Source of the DNA: an uncultured Roseateles sp.
GTDB lineage: Bacteria > Pseudomonadota > Gammaproteobacteria > Burkholderiales > Burkholderiaceae_C
Direction: 5' to 3'
Assembly (NCBI RefSeq): GCF_963422335.1
Contig: NZ_OY729424.1
Span: 1,984,001-2,048,000 of the forward strand
Length of the DNA: 64,000 nt
The translations under genes were made by a program, and so were the position numbers. The stretch's first letter is position 1. The number at the start of each line of letters is the position of its first letter. The notes beneath the pieces are model-generated. The model saw only the letters and a program-made list of their open reading frames with translations. It was not told the DNA's origin and searched no databases. This document shows, in pieces, positions 50,008 to 58,703 of this stretch.

Positions 50008-51690
50008 ATGCTGAGCCCCGACGCCACGGCCGACACCGCTGTCCGCACCGACACCCTGGTGCGCCATCTGCGCCAGATCCTGCTGTGGCCCCTGCGGCTG
50101 ATACCGCCCGAGCGCGCCGAGGGCGACCGGCGACCGCCCTGGCAGCTGCTGCGCGATCTGGGCGAGCGCTCGCCCTGGCGCGAGGTGGTCGACGAATACA
50201 CCGGCGAGAGCGACCGCTTCCACGAGCGCCACTACAACGAGTTCGTGTCCTTTCTGCCCGTGGTGCAGCGCTTTCTGTACGGCGACGGGCGCTCGCGCCG
50301 GGGTTCCAGGGAGGAGGCCAGCGACTCGCCGATGCGCGTCTTCCGCCGCCACGACGTCACCGGTCTGCGCGTCGTTCCCCGGCCCGGCGATGCGCCGGTG
50401 AGCTTGAGCGTCGTCCACCTGGACCTGTATTTCTTCTACGACGTCGATGTCGTGCTGCTGAACATCGAGGTCGCGGCCGACGCGCTGCCGCTGAGCCAGG
50501 TGCAGGAACTGCTGTACCGCTTCGGCCGGGCCTATCCGGCCGGCTGGGACGCCCAGGGCCGGGCGTTGCACTGCCTGGACAGCCTGGAGTGGCTGGGGGC
50601 CGACGGCCAGGTGCTGGCCCGCTCGGACACCCAGCAGCGCGAGGCCTTTCTGTCCCATGTCTGCGAGCACCGCGCGCCGCGCGTGGCCACCCACTGGGCC
50701 TATGTGCTGGAGCCCCTGGTCAGCCACCATTCCGACGAGGAGGGGCTGTTGCGCTACCGGCAGATCGAGTACTACCGCATGCCCATGATGGCCTACCTGG
50801 CGCTGGACGATCCGCGCGCGCTCAAGCGCAGCGACTTTGTCCGCCTGGGCCTGGTCACCGCCGCCGCCGAGGACACCCAGCTGCCCTATGGCGACCAGCA
50901 CCTGGCCGACTTCGAGCAGCGCTACTGCTATGACCGCTTCTGGTCCGGCGCCGGCAGCGCGCCCAACACCCGCTATCTGTGCAACGGCCATGCGCTGGTG
51001 GTGGTCGGCGATGCCCGCTCCGAGTTCTTCGGCTGCCGTGACCGCGGCGTGCTGGCGCAGTTCCGGCATCAGCACTTCCTGCTGTTTCTGATCGCGCACT
51101 TCCAGAAGGCCGCGCTCTTGATGTTCTCCGACCGCCTGGTCGAGGCGCTGAAGGGCCTGGACATCAGCCGGCCGGCCAGCGTCAAGCGCTTCAAGCGCAC
51201 GATACGCGACAGCTTCGAGGTCTTTCTGCGTTTCACCCACCGCTACTGGTTCCACGAGATCTCGGACCAGGCCCATGTGCGCGCGCTGTTCCAGATGTGC
51301 GTCACCCATCTGCATGTGGACGCGCTGTACGCCGAGGTCAAGGAGCGCATCGCCGACATGAACAGCTACCTCGATGCCGACAGCCTGCGCCGCCAGGCCA
51401 ATACCGTGGTGCGGCTGACGGTGGTGACGATCTTCGGCCTGATCGGCACGGTGACCACCGGCTTTCTGGGCATGAACCTGCTGGCCGAGGCCGAGGCGCC
51501 GATGTCGCGCCGGCTGGTCATCTTTGCCGTGGTCTTCGTCATCACCACGGTGCTGACGGTCTACACCATGGCCAAGTCCAAACGCCTGTCGGACTTTCTT
51601 GATGCGCTGTCGGACGAGCGCCTGTCGGTCTGGTCCAAGTGCAAGGCCCTGATCGCGGTGTGGCTGCCGGGGCGGGATGGCGAGAGTTGA
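50008..51690 (+). CDS. CorA-like channel protein with long N-terminal domain
   Basis: This 560-residue protein has its only strong membrane segments at about 470-490 and 505-525, and the loop between them carries the GMN signature (GFLGMNLL near residue 487). This identifies the CorA/MIT superfamily. The soluble N-terminal part (about 460 residues) is much larger than the ~260 of CorA and shares no clear motif with it beyond the helical stretch before the first membrane helix. Divalent metal transport is plausible, but many large CorA-like members are uncharacterised. It stands alone, 75 bp after the LysR gene. Confidence 0.78.
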   Translation: MLSPDATADTAVRTDTLVRHLRQILLWPLRLIPPERAEGDRRPPWQLLRDLGERSPWREVVDEYTGESDRFHERHYNEFVSFLPVVQRFLYGDGRSRRGSREEASDSPMRVFRRHDVTGLRVVPRPGDAPVSLSVVHLDLYFFYDVDVVLLNIEVAADALPLSQVQELLYRFGRAYPAGWDAQGRALHCLDSLEWLGADGQVLARSDTQQREAFLSHVCEHRAPRVATHWAYVLEPLVSHHSDEEGLLRYRQIEYYRMPMMAYLALDDPRALKRSDFVRLGLVTAAAEDTQLPYGDQHLADFEQRYCYDRFWSGAGSAPNTRYLCNGHALVVVGDARSEFFGCRDRGVLAQFRHQHFLLFLIAHFQKAALLMFSDRLVEALKGLDISRPASVKRFKRTIRDSFEVFLRFTHRYWFHEISDQAHVRALFQMCVTHLHVDALYAEVKERIADMNSYLDADSLRRQANTVVRLTVVTIFGLIGTVTTGFLGMNLLAEAEAPMSRRLVIFAVVFVITTVLTVYTMAKSKRLSDFLDALSDERLSVWSKCKALIAVWLPGRDGES

Positions 51691-51713
51691 GGGTTCGCTG
51701 GCGGACTGATTGC

Positions 51714-51742
51714 TTGTTTCGGTACAAATATGTACCTATACT
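51714..51742 (+). promoter_or_regulatory. Promoter with operator in the spacer, Xre-RES toxin-antitoxin
   Basis: TTGTTT (51714-51719) and TATACT (51737-51742) are separated by 17 bp, a good sigma-70 arrangement. The spacer holds a perfect 16-bp palindrome GGTACAAATATGTACC at 51721-51736 (6-bp arms, 4-bp centre). A repressor bound there would block polymerase directly, the usual form of autoregulation by antitoxins. Confidence 0.8.
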
Positions 51743-51781
51743 CCAACCAAGCGCCGGTCATCCCCCGGCCGTGGAGCCACC

Positions 51782-52186
51782 ATGATCCACCCCTCCGAAG
51801 CCCAGCCCGATGTCTATTCGGCCCCCTCCGCCCAGGCCGCGCTGCGCACCTTCTTCAAGATTGCCCAGGCCTGGGGCCTGAGCAACGAGGAACAGCAGCG
51901 CCTGCTGGGCTGCGGCCGCACCACCTTCTACGACTGGAAAGCCGGGCGCATCAAGACCGGGCTGGACGCTGCGACCCTGGAGCGCTTGTCGCACCTGTTC
52001 GGCATCTACTCGGGCCTGCAGATCCTGCTGCCCATCCCCGAGCGGGCCAACGCCTGGGTGCGCAAGCCCAATACCGCGCCGCTGTTCGGCGGCCGCCCGG
52101 CGCTGGAGCGCATGCTGGCGGGCCAGGTGTCGGATCTGTTCGTCGTGCGCCAGTACCTGGACGCGCAGCGGGGCGGCTGGGCTTGA
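51782..52186 (+). CDS. Xre/MbcA/ParS-family antitoxin (partner of RES toxin)
   Basis: This 134-residue antitoxin starts at ATG 51782 with GGAG 6 bp upstream; the longer frame begins inside the promoter and is discarded. An Xre-like HTH is at about residues 20-60 (GLSNEEQQRLLGCGRTTFYDWKAGR in part). The C-terminal DUF2384/MbcA-ParS region (about 90-134) contains NTAPLFGGRPALERMLAG, the toxin-neutralising segment. Its stop codon TGA overlaps the toxin TTG start (TTGA). It should bind the palindrome at 51721-51736. Confidence 0.9.
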   Translation: MIHPSEAQPDVYSAPSAQAALRTFFKIAQAWGLSNEEQQRLLGCGRTTFYDWKAGRIKTGLDAATLERLSHLFGIYSGLQILLPIPERANAWVRKPNTAPLFGGRPALERMLAGQVSDLFVVRQYLDAQRGGWA

Positions 52187-52881
52187 GCTCCCGCTGGCCG
52201 CTGGTCGAGCTGGACTGGCGTGACTCCTGCCGCCTGGTGCCCAGCCGCTTTCCGCCGATCTCGCTGTTCGAGGCGGTGGCCGACCCGGCCGATCTGGCCA
52301 CCGTGTTCGCGATCGAGTCGCTGGGCAATCCGCGGCTGCGCGACGAGATCGGCGAGCTGAGCCTGGTGCCGGCCGAGCAGCGCATCAGCGGCCCGGGATG
52401 CAGCCCCATCATGGCCGCCTTCACCCACCTGAACCCCGAGGGCTCGCGCTTCAGCAACGGCAGCTATGGCGTCTACTACGCGGCGGCCGTTCTGGAGACG
52501 GCGGTGGCCGAGCTGAGCCATCACCGGGCGCGCTTTCTGGCGCGCACGGCGGAGCCGGCGATCGAGGTGGACCTGCGCTGCTACCGGGTGCGCGTCAAGG
52601 CCTCGCTGCAGGATCTGCGCGGCCGGCAGAGCGCTGACTACCGGGCCCTGCACGACCCCGACAGCTATGCCGCTTCGCAGGCCTTTGGCTTGCGCCTGCG
52701 CGAAACCGGCTTGGCCGGCCTGGCCTATGACAGCGTGCGCCACCCGGGCGGCCATTGCGTGGCCCTGTTCACCCCCCGGGCCACCGTGCCGCCGGCCCGC
52801 CAGGCCGAGCAGGTGACCTTGCGCTGGAACGGCCAGCGCATCAGCACCTGGTACCTGAAGTCCGACAGCCGGCCGGTCTGA
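52183..52881 (+). CDS. RES-domain toxin
   Basis: This 232-residue RES-domain protein starts at a TTG that overlaps the antitoxin stop (TTGA), so translation is coupled and weak, as toxins often are. Arginine in SCRLVPSRFPP (R17 or R22), Tyr/Glu around YGVYYAAAVLETAVAEL, and a Ser in the later part give the Arg-Glu-Ser set. RES toxins paired with Xre-MbcA antitoxins degrade NAD+ and stop growth. The frame has no mutation in these positions, so it should be functional. No other gene is co-transcribed; the next gene is convergent after 3 bp. Confidence 0.9.
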   Translation: MSSRWPLVELDWRDSCRLVPSRFPPISLFEAVADPADLATVFAIESLGNPRLRDEIGELSLVPAEQRISGPGCSPIMAAFTHLNPEGSRFSNGSYGVYYAAAVLETAVAELSHHRARFLARTAEPAIEVDLRCYRVRVKASLQDLRGRQSADYRALHDPDSYAASQAFGLRLRETGLAGLAYDSVRHPGGHCVALFTPRATVPPARQAEQVTLRWNGQRISTWYLKSDSRPV

Positions 52882-52884
52882 CGA

Positions 52885-53718
52885 TCAGGCGCTGGGCGGG
52901 TTGGCTCGGCGGCGGGCAATCGCGCCCACGGCCAGCAGGCCGGCCAGCATCAGCGCATAGCTTTGCGGCTCGGGCACGGCCGCCACCTCGATGTCGATGC
53001 GCGCGAAGGCCGGTGCGGCATTGAAGTCCAGCGCGCCCCATTGATAGCCGTTAGGCACGAAGCCCTGGCTGAGGAAGCTGGTGTAGGGGTTGCCGGTCAC
53101 CAGATGGACGACGCCGTGCTCGTCCGTCCCCTGGTTGGGCCCGGACTGACCGCCGCCGATGCCGAAGGCGCCGTTGGCCAGCGAATACTGGAAGTCGTTG
53201 ACCTCGGTGCCGGCGTCCCAGACGCCGCCGTTGCCGCCAACCAGAATCGAGATCTTGCCGCCATTGGCGATGCTGGCCAGGTCATGGGCCTTGGCGTTGT
53301 CATTGCCGATGAAGAAGTCATTGCTCAGCACCACCATGGCGGCGTAGCTGAAGTAGCGGTTGACGCCGGCGAGGTCGACGTTGGTCAGCGTGCGCGTGCG
53401 CACGGCGCCAGGGAAGGCGGGCGGGCCGGGCAGGGTGGCTTGCACGCCGCCGGCCACGCTGGCGGCGAAGATGGTGCTCAGCTGCGCGGCATTGCCGTCT
53501 TCGGCGGCGCGCTCGATGCCCAGCGAGGCGGCCGAGCCGGCGTCGAAGCTGTCGAAGCTGCTGTTGTGAAAGCCGACCCACAGCGGGGCGATGCCGACGC
53601 CACCGGCTGGCGCCAGCTGGGTCAGCGTGACCGTCACATCGACGGCATGGGCAGCGAGGGCGGCCAGGCCCAGGGTGGCGGCGGCCAGGGTCTTCAGCGC
53701 ATAGCGGCTGGTGTTCAT
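52885..53718 (-). CDS. PEP-CTERM protein with spondin-like domain
   Basis: This 277-residue exported protein has a signal peptide (MNTSRYALKTLAAATLGLA, cut after AHA). The body matches the spondin-domain group (VTLTQLAPAGGVGIAPLWVG opening and NDFFIGNDNAKAHDL in the middle). The C-terminus from residue 248 (VPEPQSYALMLAGLLAVGA and then Arg-rich IARRR) is a PEP-CTERM sorting signal, processed by an exosortase and usually linked to extracellular matrix in beta-proteobacteria. It stands alone and is divergent from the response-regulator gene. No exosortase gene lies in the window. Confidence 0.87.
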   Translation of the reverse strand: MNTSRYALKTLAAATLGLAALAAHAVDVTVTLTQLAPAGGVGIAPLWVGFHNSSFDSFDAGSAASLGIERAAEDGNAAQLSTIFAASVAGGVQATLPGPPAFPGAVRTRTLTNVDLAGVNRYFSYAAMVVLSNDFFIGNDNAKAHDLASIANGGKISILVGGNGGVWDAGTEVNDFQYSLANGAFGIGGGQSGPNQGTDEHGVVHLVTGNPYTSFLSQGFVPNGYQWGALDFNAAPAFARIDIEVAAVPEPQSYALMLAGLLAVGAIARRRANPPSA

Positions 53719-53793
53719 GAGGTGCTCCTTGTGTGTGGGAAATCCACCGGCCGGATGCTGCCGATCAGGCCTCGCGCAGTCCTCACCGAAATC

Positions 53794-53807
53794 TCACGGC
53801 GCCGTGA
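53794..53807. promoter_or_regulatory. Palindrome in PEP-CTERM/response-regulator divergent region
   Basis: TCACGGCGCCGTGA is a perfect 14-bp palindrome. A half-copy TCAC lies 11 bp before it (53783-53786), giving TCAC spacing of 11 bp, the pattern expected for an OmpR-type regulator. It is 58 bp upstream of the response-regulator ATG. Confidence 0.4.
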
Positions 53808-53864
53808 AGAATGGAGTTGCGGCTGCGGGCTGTAAGGAAGTGGCCCCGCCGAACGACCCAGGGC

Positions 53865-54560
53865 ATGGACGCAACGATTCTGCTGGTGGAAGATGACGAC
53901 GCGATCGCCCAGCTGGTGCAGCAGCAGCTGCAGGAGGCGGGCTTTGCCGTGCAGCGCGAGGCCGACGGCCTGCAGGCGATGCGTGCGATCGAAGCCAGGC
54001 GGTACGACCTGGTGCTGCTGGACCTGATGCTGCCCGGTGCCGATGGCTGGGAGGTTTGCCGTTATCTGCATGCACGGCACCAGCATGTACCGCTGATCAT
54101 CGTCAGCGCCCGCTCGGCCGAGGCGCACCGCGTGCTCGGGCTGGAGCTGGGCGCCGACGACTATCTGGTCAAGCCCTTCTCGGTGCTGGAGCTGGTGGCA
54201 CGGGTGCGTGCGCTGCTGCGCCGCGTCGAGCAGCTGCGCCAGCCGCAGGCCGCGCCGGCCGAGCTGCAGTTTGGCGAGCAGCACCGGCTGGATCCGATAC
54301 GCCGCGAGTTGCGCCAGGGCGGCGAGGCCATCCCCCTGACCCTGCGCGAGTTCGACTTGCTGTACTTCCTGGCCCGCCACCCGGGCCAGGTGTTCAGCCG
54401 CGGCGATCTGCTGGACCGCGTCTGGGGCAGCGGCTTCGACGGCTATGAACACACGGTCAACTCCCACATCAACCGGCTGCGCACCAAGATCGAGGCCGAC
54501 CCGCAGCGGCCGCGCCTGATCTCCACGGTCTGGGGCGTGGGCTATCGCTTCGGGGCCTGA
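53865..54560 (+). CDS. OmpR-family response regulator
   Basis: This 231-residue response regulator starts MDATILLVEDDDA; the frame upstream to 53811 is ignored. Acidic pocket Glu9-Asp10-Asp11, phospho-Asp53 (LVLLDLMLPG), conserved Lys in DYLVKPF. The winged helix occupies about 130-228 (LTLREFDLLYFLARHPGQVFSR and VWGVGYRFGA). It is followed by its sensor kinase after 3 bp. It resembles the CpxR/BaeR group. The signal and targets are unknown; the divergent PEP-CTERM gene is one candidate. Confidence 0.9.
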   Translation: MDATILLVEDDDAIAQLVQQQLQEAGFAVQREADGLQAMRAIEARRYDLVLLDLMLPGADGWEVCRYLHARHQHVPLIIVSARSAEAHRVLGLELGADDYLVKPFSVLELVARVRALLRRVEQLRQPQAAPAELQFGEQHRLDPIRRELRQGGEAIPLTLREFDLLYFLARHPGQVFSRGDLLDRVWGSGFDGYEHTVNSHINRLRTKIEADPQRPRLISTVWGVGYRFGA

Positions 54561-54563
54561 ACC

Positions 54564-56039
54564 ATGCTCAGCTTCTCGCGCCGCCTGACCCTGGTCTTTG
54601 CCGGCCTGTTGTGCGGTTTCGGCCTGCTCGTCGGCCTGGTCGGCTGGAAGGTCATGAACACCCAGGAGCGCGACACCTTGCAGCGCTTGTCTCATGGCCT
54701 GGCGCGGCACATCGTCGAGCATTGGCCCGCGGTGGCGCACAGCACCGGGGGTGACACCGAACGGCGCGCGCTCGACGAGCTGCTGGGCATGCTGATGGTG
54801 GTCAACCCGGCGATCGATGTCTATGTGCTGGATGCCCGCGGCGCCGTGCGCGCCTACCTCGGCGACCCGCTGGCGGTGCGCCAGCCTAAGGTCGATCTGG
54901 CGCCGGTGCATGCCTTTCTGGCCGATGCCGCCCTGCCGCTGCTGGGCACCGATCCCAAGCATCCCGGCGGCGGCAAGATCTTCAGCGCGGCAATGTTTCC
55001 TGCCCAGCCGGGCGATGCCGCGCCACCCGGCTATTTGTATGTGGTGCTGGAGGGCCAGGCCCATGAGCAGGTGGCCGGGCATATCGGCCAGCAGCGCATC
55101 TGGCAGGGCATGGGCCTGCTGCTGGCGGTGGCCCTGCTGCTGACCCTGCTGCTCGGCGCGCGCATGGTGCATGGCCTGACGCGGCCGCTGCGCCAGCTGG
55201 CGCGTCGCATGCAGGCCTTCGGACCTGGCGCCGATGCGGCTCTGGCCGGCGCTTTGCCCGACGGCGACGAGGTGCGGGCCATCGCCCAGTCCTTCGACCT
55301 GATGGCCGCGCGCATCGACGAGCAGCTGCGTGACGAGGCCCGCCAGCAGGCCACCCATCGCGAGGCCATGGCCAATGTGGCCCACGACCTGCGCACACCG
55401 CTGACCGCGCTGCACGGTCATCTGGAGGCGCTGCACGGCCTGCCGCAGATGCAGGCGTCGGCCGATGGCCGGCATCACCTGGGCATTGCGCTGGCGCAGA
55501 GCAACAAGGTGCGGCGCCTGACGCAGCAGCTGTTCGAGCTGGCCCGCCTGCAGTCCGGTGACCAGGTCGTTCACGTCGAGCGGTTTCGGCTCGACGAGCT
55601 GGTCGCCGACGCGGTGCAGAAGTTCTCCTTCGATACCGGCGCGCCGGCGGTGGCCCTGGCCGGAGCGGCGCCCGGTCCGGTGGAGCTCGACGGGGATCTG
55701 CAGCTGATTGAACGCGCGCTGACCAATCTGATCGACAACGCGCTGCGCCATGCGCCCAGCGATCAGCCGGTGCGCGTCAGCCTGGAGCGGGAGGCCAGGC
55801 AGGTCAGCCTGGTGGTCGAAGACCACGGCCCGGGGCTGCCCGACGAGCTGCGCCAGCGGCTGGCGTGTGGCGGGGCGCTGCGTGACCCGCCTATGGCTCG
55901 CCCCGGTGGCGGCTTCGGCGGCCTGGGTCTGGCGATCGCCCAGCGCATTGCCAGCCTGCATGGTGGCAGGCTCAGCCTGCGTGCCAGCAGCGCCGGCGGC
56001 ACCACCCTGTGCCTGGCCTTCCCGCTATCGGGGGGATGA
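54564..56039 (+). CDS. Sensor histidine kinase
   Basis: This 491-residue membrane kinase has TM1 at about residues 8-30 and TM2 at about 180-200. The periplasmic part is about 150 residues. A HAMP domain follows (LTRPLRQLARRMQAFG). Phospho-His274 is in VAHDLRTPLTAL, the N-box in LTNLIDNALRHAPSD, and ATP-binding glycine boxes in EDHGPGLPDEL and GGLGLAIAQ. The tail ends in a short GGTTLCLAFPL. It is the partner of the regulator 3 bp upstream. Its stop lies directly next to that of the convergent DUF1348 gene. Confidence 0.9.
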   Translation: MLSFSRRLTLVFAGLLCGFGLLVGLVGWKVMNTQERDTLQRLSHGLARHIVEHWPAVAHSTGGDTERRALDELLGMLMVVNPAIDVYVLDARGAVRAYLGDPLAVRQPKVDLAPVHAFLADAALPLLGTDPKHPGGGKIFSAAMFPAQPGDAAPPGYLYVVLEGQAHEQVAGHIGQQRIWQGMGLLLAVALLLTLLLGARMVHGLTRPLRQLARRMQAFGPGADAALAGALPDGDEVRAIAQSFDLMAARIDEQLRDEARQQATHREAMANVAHDLRTPLTALHGHLEALHGLPQMQASADGRHHLGIALAQSNKVRRLTQQLFELARLQSGDQVVHVERFRLDELVADAVQKFSFDTGAPAVALAGAAPGPVELDGDLQLIERALTNLIDNALRHAPSDQPVRVSLEREARQVSLVVEDHGPGLPDELRQRLACGGALRDPPMARPGGGFGGLGLAIAQRIASLHGGRLSLRASSAGGTTLCLAFPLSGG

Positions 56040-56522
56040 CTACAGGCCCAGATCGCTCAGGCCGGGATGGTCGTCCGGGCGGCGCCCCTGTGGCCAGAGG
56101 AACAGTCGCTCGGCCTCGGCCATCGGTCGGTCGTTGATGCTGGCATGGCGCCAGGCCATGAAGCCCTGCTCGTCGAAGGCCCAGTTCTCGTTGCCGTAGG
56201 AACGGAACCAGTTGCCGGCATCGTCGTGCCACTCGTAGGCAAAGCGCACGGCGATGCGGTTGCCGGTGAAGGCCCACAACTCCTTGATCAGCCGGTAGTC
56301 CAGCTCGCGCGCCCATTTGCGCTGCAGCAGCTGCACGATCTGCTCGCGCCCCTGCGGAAACTCGACGCGGTTGCGCCAGCGGCTGTCGGGCGTGTAGGCC
56401 AGCGCCACGCGCTGCGGGTCGCGCGTGTTCCAGGCGTCTTCGGCCATGCGCACCTTTTGCGTGGCGGTCTCCAATGTGAACGGTGGCAGCGGCGGGCGCG
56501 GGGCTTCGATGGCGGTGGTCAT
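56040..56522 (-). CDS. DUF1348 (NTF2-like) protein
   Basis: This 160-residue protein has the NTF2-like/DUF1348 fold: KVRMAEDAWNTRDPQRVALAYTPDSRWRNRVEF in part, then the later RVRFAYEW-like strand (IAVRFAYEWHDDAGNWFRSYGNENW). Such proteins are compact and cytoplasmic with no known reaction. It lies 103 bp downstream of senC on the same strand, with no clear terminator, so it may be the last gene of the senBC transcript, though no link to selenium is known. Confidence 0.85.
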   Translation of the reverse strand: MTTAIEAPRPPLPPFTLETATQKVRMAEDAWNTRDPQRVALAYTPDSRWRNRVEFPQGREQIVQLLQRKWARELDYRLIKELWAFTGNRIAVRFAYEWHDDAGNWFRSYGNENWAFDEQGFMAWRHASINDRPMAEAERLFLWPQGRRPDDHPGLSDLGL

Positions 56523-56625
56523 GGCGTGGGTTCCTGTGGGGGCGACGGCCGACTGTCGACGAGTTCGCGCGGATTGGGAACCACCGGCGCCTCCAATTCA
56601 CCGTTACAGGCGCTGAAACAATGGT

Positions 56626-57705
56626 TCAGCAGACTTGCAGCGGCGCCGTGCCGGCCTGGGCGCTCAGCACCCGGCCGATGCAGGCCGCTGCCGCGAAGCC
56701 ATGGGCGCGGAAGGTGGCCAGCACCGCATCGACGGCCGCCGGCTCGCAGCTGACCAGCAGGCCGCCACTGGTTTGCGGATCGGTCAGCAACGCCTGGGCG
56801 GTGGCGGCAAAGCCGGCGGGCAGGGCGATGTCGGCGCCATAGCCGGCCCAGTTGCGGCCCGAGGCGCCGGTGATGAAACCCTGCCCGGCCAGCGCCTGCA
56901 CCCCGTCGAGCAAGGGCACGGCCGACCAGTCCAGCTGCACCCGGCAGCCGGCGCCGCGGGCGATTTCCAGCGCATGGCCGGCCAGGCCGAAGCCGGTCAC
57001 ATCGGTCAGCGCGTGCACGCCGGCCAGCTCGGCCAGTGCCGGGCCGGCGGTGTTCAGCTGGGTGGTGACGGCCAGCATCTGTGCATAGCCGGCGGCATCG
57101 AGCTTCTCCTTCTTCAGCACCGCCGACAGCACGCCCACGCCCAGCGGCTTGCCCAGTATCAGCACATCGCCCGGCCGCGCATCGGCATTGCGTTTGACCC
57201 GCTTCGGGTGCACCAGGCCCAGGGCCACCAAGCCGTAGATGGCCTCGACCGAGTCGATCGTGTGGCCGCCGGCGATCGGTATGCCTGCCGCGCGGCAGAC
57301 CGAGGCGCCACCCTCCAGCACCCGGCCTATGGTGCTGGTGGACAGCACATTGATGGGCATGCCCACCAGGGCCAGCGCGAAGATGGGCCGGCCGCCCATG
57401 GCGTAGACATCGCTGATCGCATTGGTGGCGGCGATGCGACCGAAGTCGAAGGGATCGTCGACGATGGGCATGAAGAAATCGGTGGTGGCGATCAGCGCCT
57501 GCTCGTCGTTGAGCTGGTAGACGGCGGCGTCATCGGCCGTCTCGATGCCGACCAGCAGCTCCTTCGGTATCGGCATCGCCGGCATGCTGCGCAGGATCTC
57601 GGTCAGCACGCCGGGGGCGATCTTGCAGCCGCAGCCGCCGCCGTGAGACAGCGAGGTCAGGCGCGGCTCGCCGGCGGGTTGTTGGTAGGGTGCGGGGGCG
57701 TTCAT
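56626..57705 (-). CDS. senC: Selenophosphate synthase SenC (SelD-like)
   Basis: This 359-residue SelD-family enzyme makes selenophosphate from selenide and ATP. The glycine-rich N-terminal motif GGGCGCKI has Cys25 and Lys28 at the positions of the catalytic Cys17 and Lys20 of E. coli SelD. Other parts are TADDAAVYQLNDEQALIATTDFF in part, and ATNAISDVYAMGG, the ATP/metal site. A Cys (not Sec) occupies the redox position. It starts MNAPAPYQQPAG with GAGGAGA 6 bp upstream. Next to senB and senA it should act as SenC, delivering Se to the selenosugar synthase; a role for selenoproteins is also possible. Confidence 0.9.
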   Translation of the reverse strand: MNAPAPYQQPAGEPRLTSLSHGGGCGCKIAPGVLTEILRSMPAMPIPKELLVGIETADDAAVYQLNDEQALIATTDFFMPIVDDPFDFGRIAATNAISDVYAMGGRPIFALALVGMPINVLSTSTIGRVLEGGASVCRAAGIPIAGGHTIDSVEAIYGLVALGLVHPKRVKRNADARPGDVLILGKPLGVGVLSAVLKKEKLDAAGYAQMLAVTTQLNTAGPALAELAGVHALTDVTGFGLAGHALEIARGAGCRVQLDWSAVPLLDGVQALAGQGFITGASGRNWAGYGADIALPAGFAATAQALLTDPQTSGGLLVSCEPAAVDAVLATFRAHGFAAAACIGRVLSAQAGTAPLQVC

Positions 57706-57716
57706 CGTGAATCTCC

Positions 57717-58685
57717 TCAGTGGGCGCTGCATTCGGCCAGCAGGGCCCGCAGCGTTTGGCGTTCGTGATCGGGGTGGAACAGCGGCGCGCGCCGCGCGCA
57801 CTGGTCCATCAGCCGCGGCAGCATAGCCGCAGCGTCGCGGCATTGCGCCAGCAGGGCCGCCAGGCCCGCGGCATCGCCGCAGTCGAACAGCCCGGCGTAG
57901 TCGCTGCCCAGCAGGCCAAGATTGCCGGCGATGCGCGATGCCAGCACCGGCGTGCCGCTGGTGATCGCCTCTATCACCACATGGGCGCCGCCCTCGATGC
58001 GGCTGGGGTGGACCAGCAGATGGGCGGCCGCGATGCGCGCCCGCGTGGCCGGATGCGGCAGGCCGCCCAGCCAGCGGTAGCGCGGGCATGCCTGCTGCAG
58101 CGCCTGCGCTGCCTCGCCCAGCAGGGGGTCCAGCGCGGCGCCGATGTGGTCGAACAGCATGTCCTTGCGGCCGCAGAGCCGTCGCACCGCGTCGAAATAG
58201 GTCTGCGGCGACTTCTCGTCGCGCAGATGGCCGACCATCAACGCGCGCAGATGGCGACCGGTCTTGACCCGGGCCAGCTGCGCCGGCACCGATTGCAGCA
58301 GCACACGGCCCTTGTGGCGCAGCGCGGCGGGCAGGCCGTCGAGGCCCAGTTCATTGAGCACCACCAGGCGATCGGCCAGCGCCAGCGAGGCCTGGGCGCT
58401 GGCGTCGCTGGCGATATCGCGGTAGAGATCCGTGCCGGTGAGCACCAGCACCACCGGGCGCTGCGGGTGGAGTGCCTTCCATTCGGCCACGCTGGCGGCC
58501 GAGCGGCGCGCGTGCAGGGCGATCATGATGGCATCATCGTGCTGGCCGGCGTCGGGCCAGCAGGCTGCCAGTCGCACCCGATAATCGCCGGACAGGAAGC
58601 GGGCCCAGCGCCTGGCCGTCTGCCAATTACCGTTGTTGGCCGCAGCCAGGGCCGGCGTGACGATGACCAGTGAGGGCGCCTGCAT
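57717..58685 (-). CDS. senB: Selenosugar synthase SenB (GT4-like)
   Basis: This 322-residue glycosyltransferase of the GT4/GT-B kind opens PSLVIVTPALAAANNGNWQTA. The nucleotide-sugar region is near SRIEGGAHVVIEAITSGTPVLASRIAG in part (EGGAHVVIEAITSGTPVLAS), with the double-Glu motif. In the selenoneine pathway SenB joins selenophosphate and a UDP-sugar to make a 1-seleno-sugar. Its identity is fixed by company: senC follows in the same transcript (11 bp), and senA starts 18 bp away on the other strand. Alone it would read as an ordinary glycosyltransferase. Confidence 0.88.
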   Translation of the reverse strand: MQAPSLVIVTPALAAANNGNWQTARRWARFLSGDYRVRLAACWPDAGQHDDAIMIALHARRSAASVAEWKALHPQRPVVLVLTGTDLYRDIASDASAQASLALADRLVVLNELGLDGLPAALRHKGRVLLQSVPAQLARVKTGRHLRALMVGHLRDEKSPQTYFDAVRRLCGRKDMLFDHIGAALDPLLGEAAQALQQACPRYRWLGGLPHPATRARIAAAHLLVHPSRIEGGAHVVIEAITSGTPVLASRIAGNLGLLGSDYAGLFDCGDAAGLAALLAQCRDAAAMLPRLMDQCARRAPLFHPDHERQTLRALLAECSAH

Positions 58686-58703
58686 GTCCGAGGACTATAG
58701 CGA

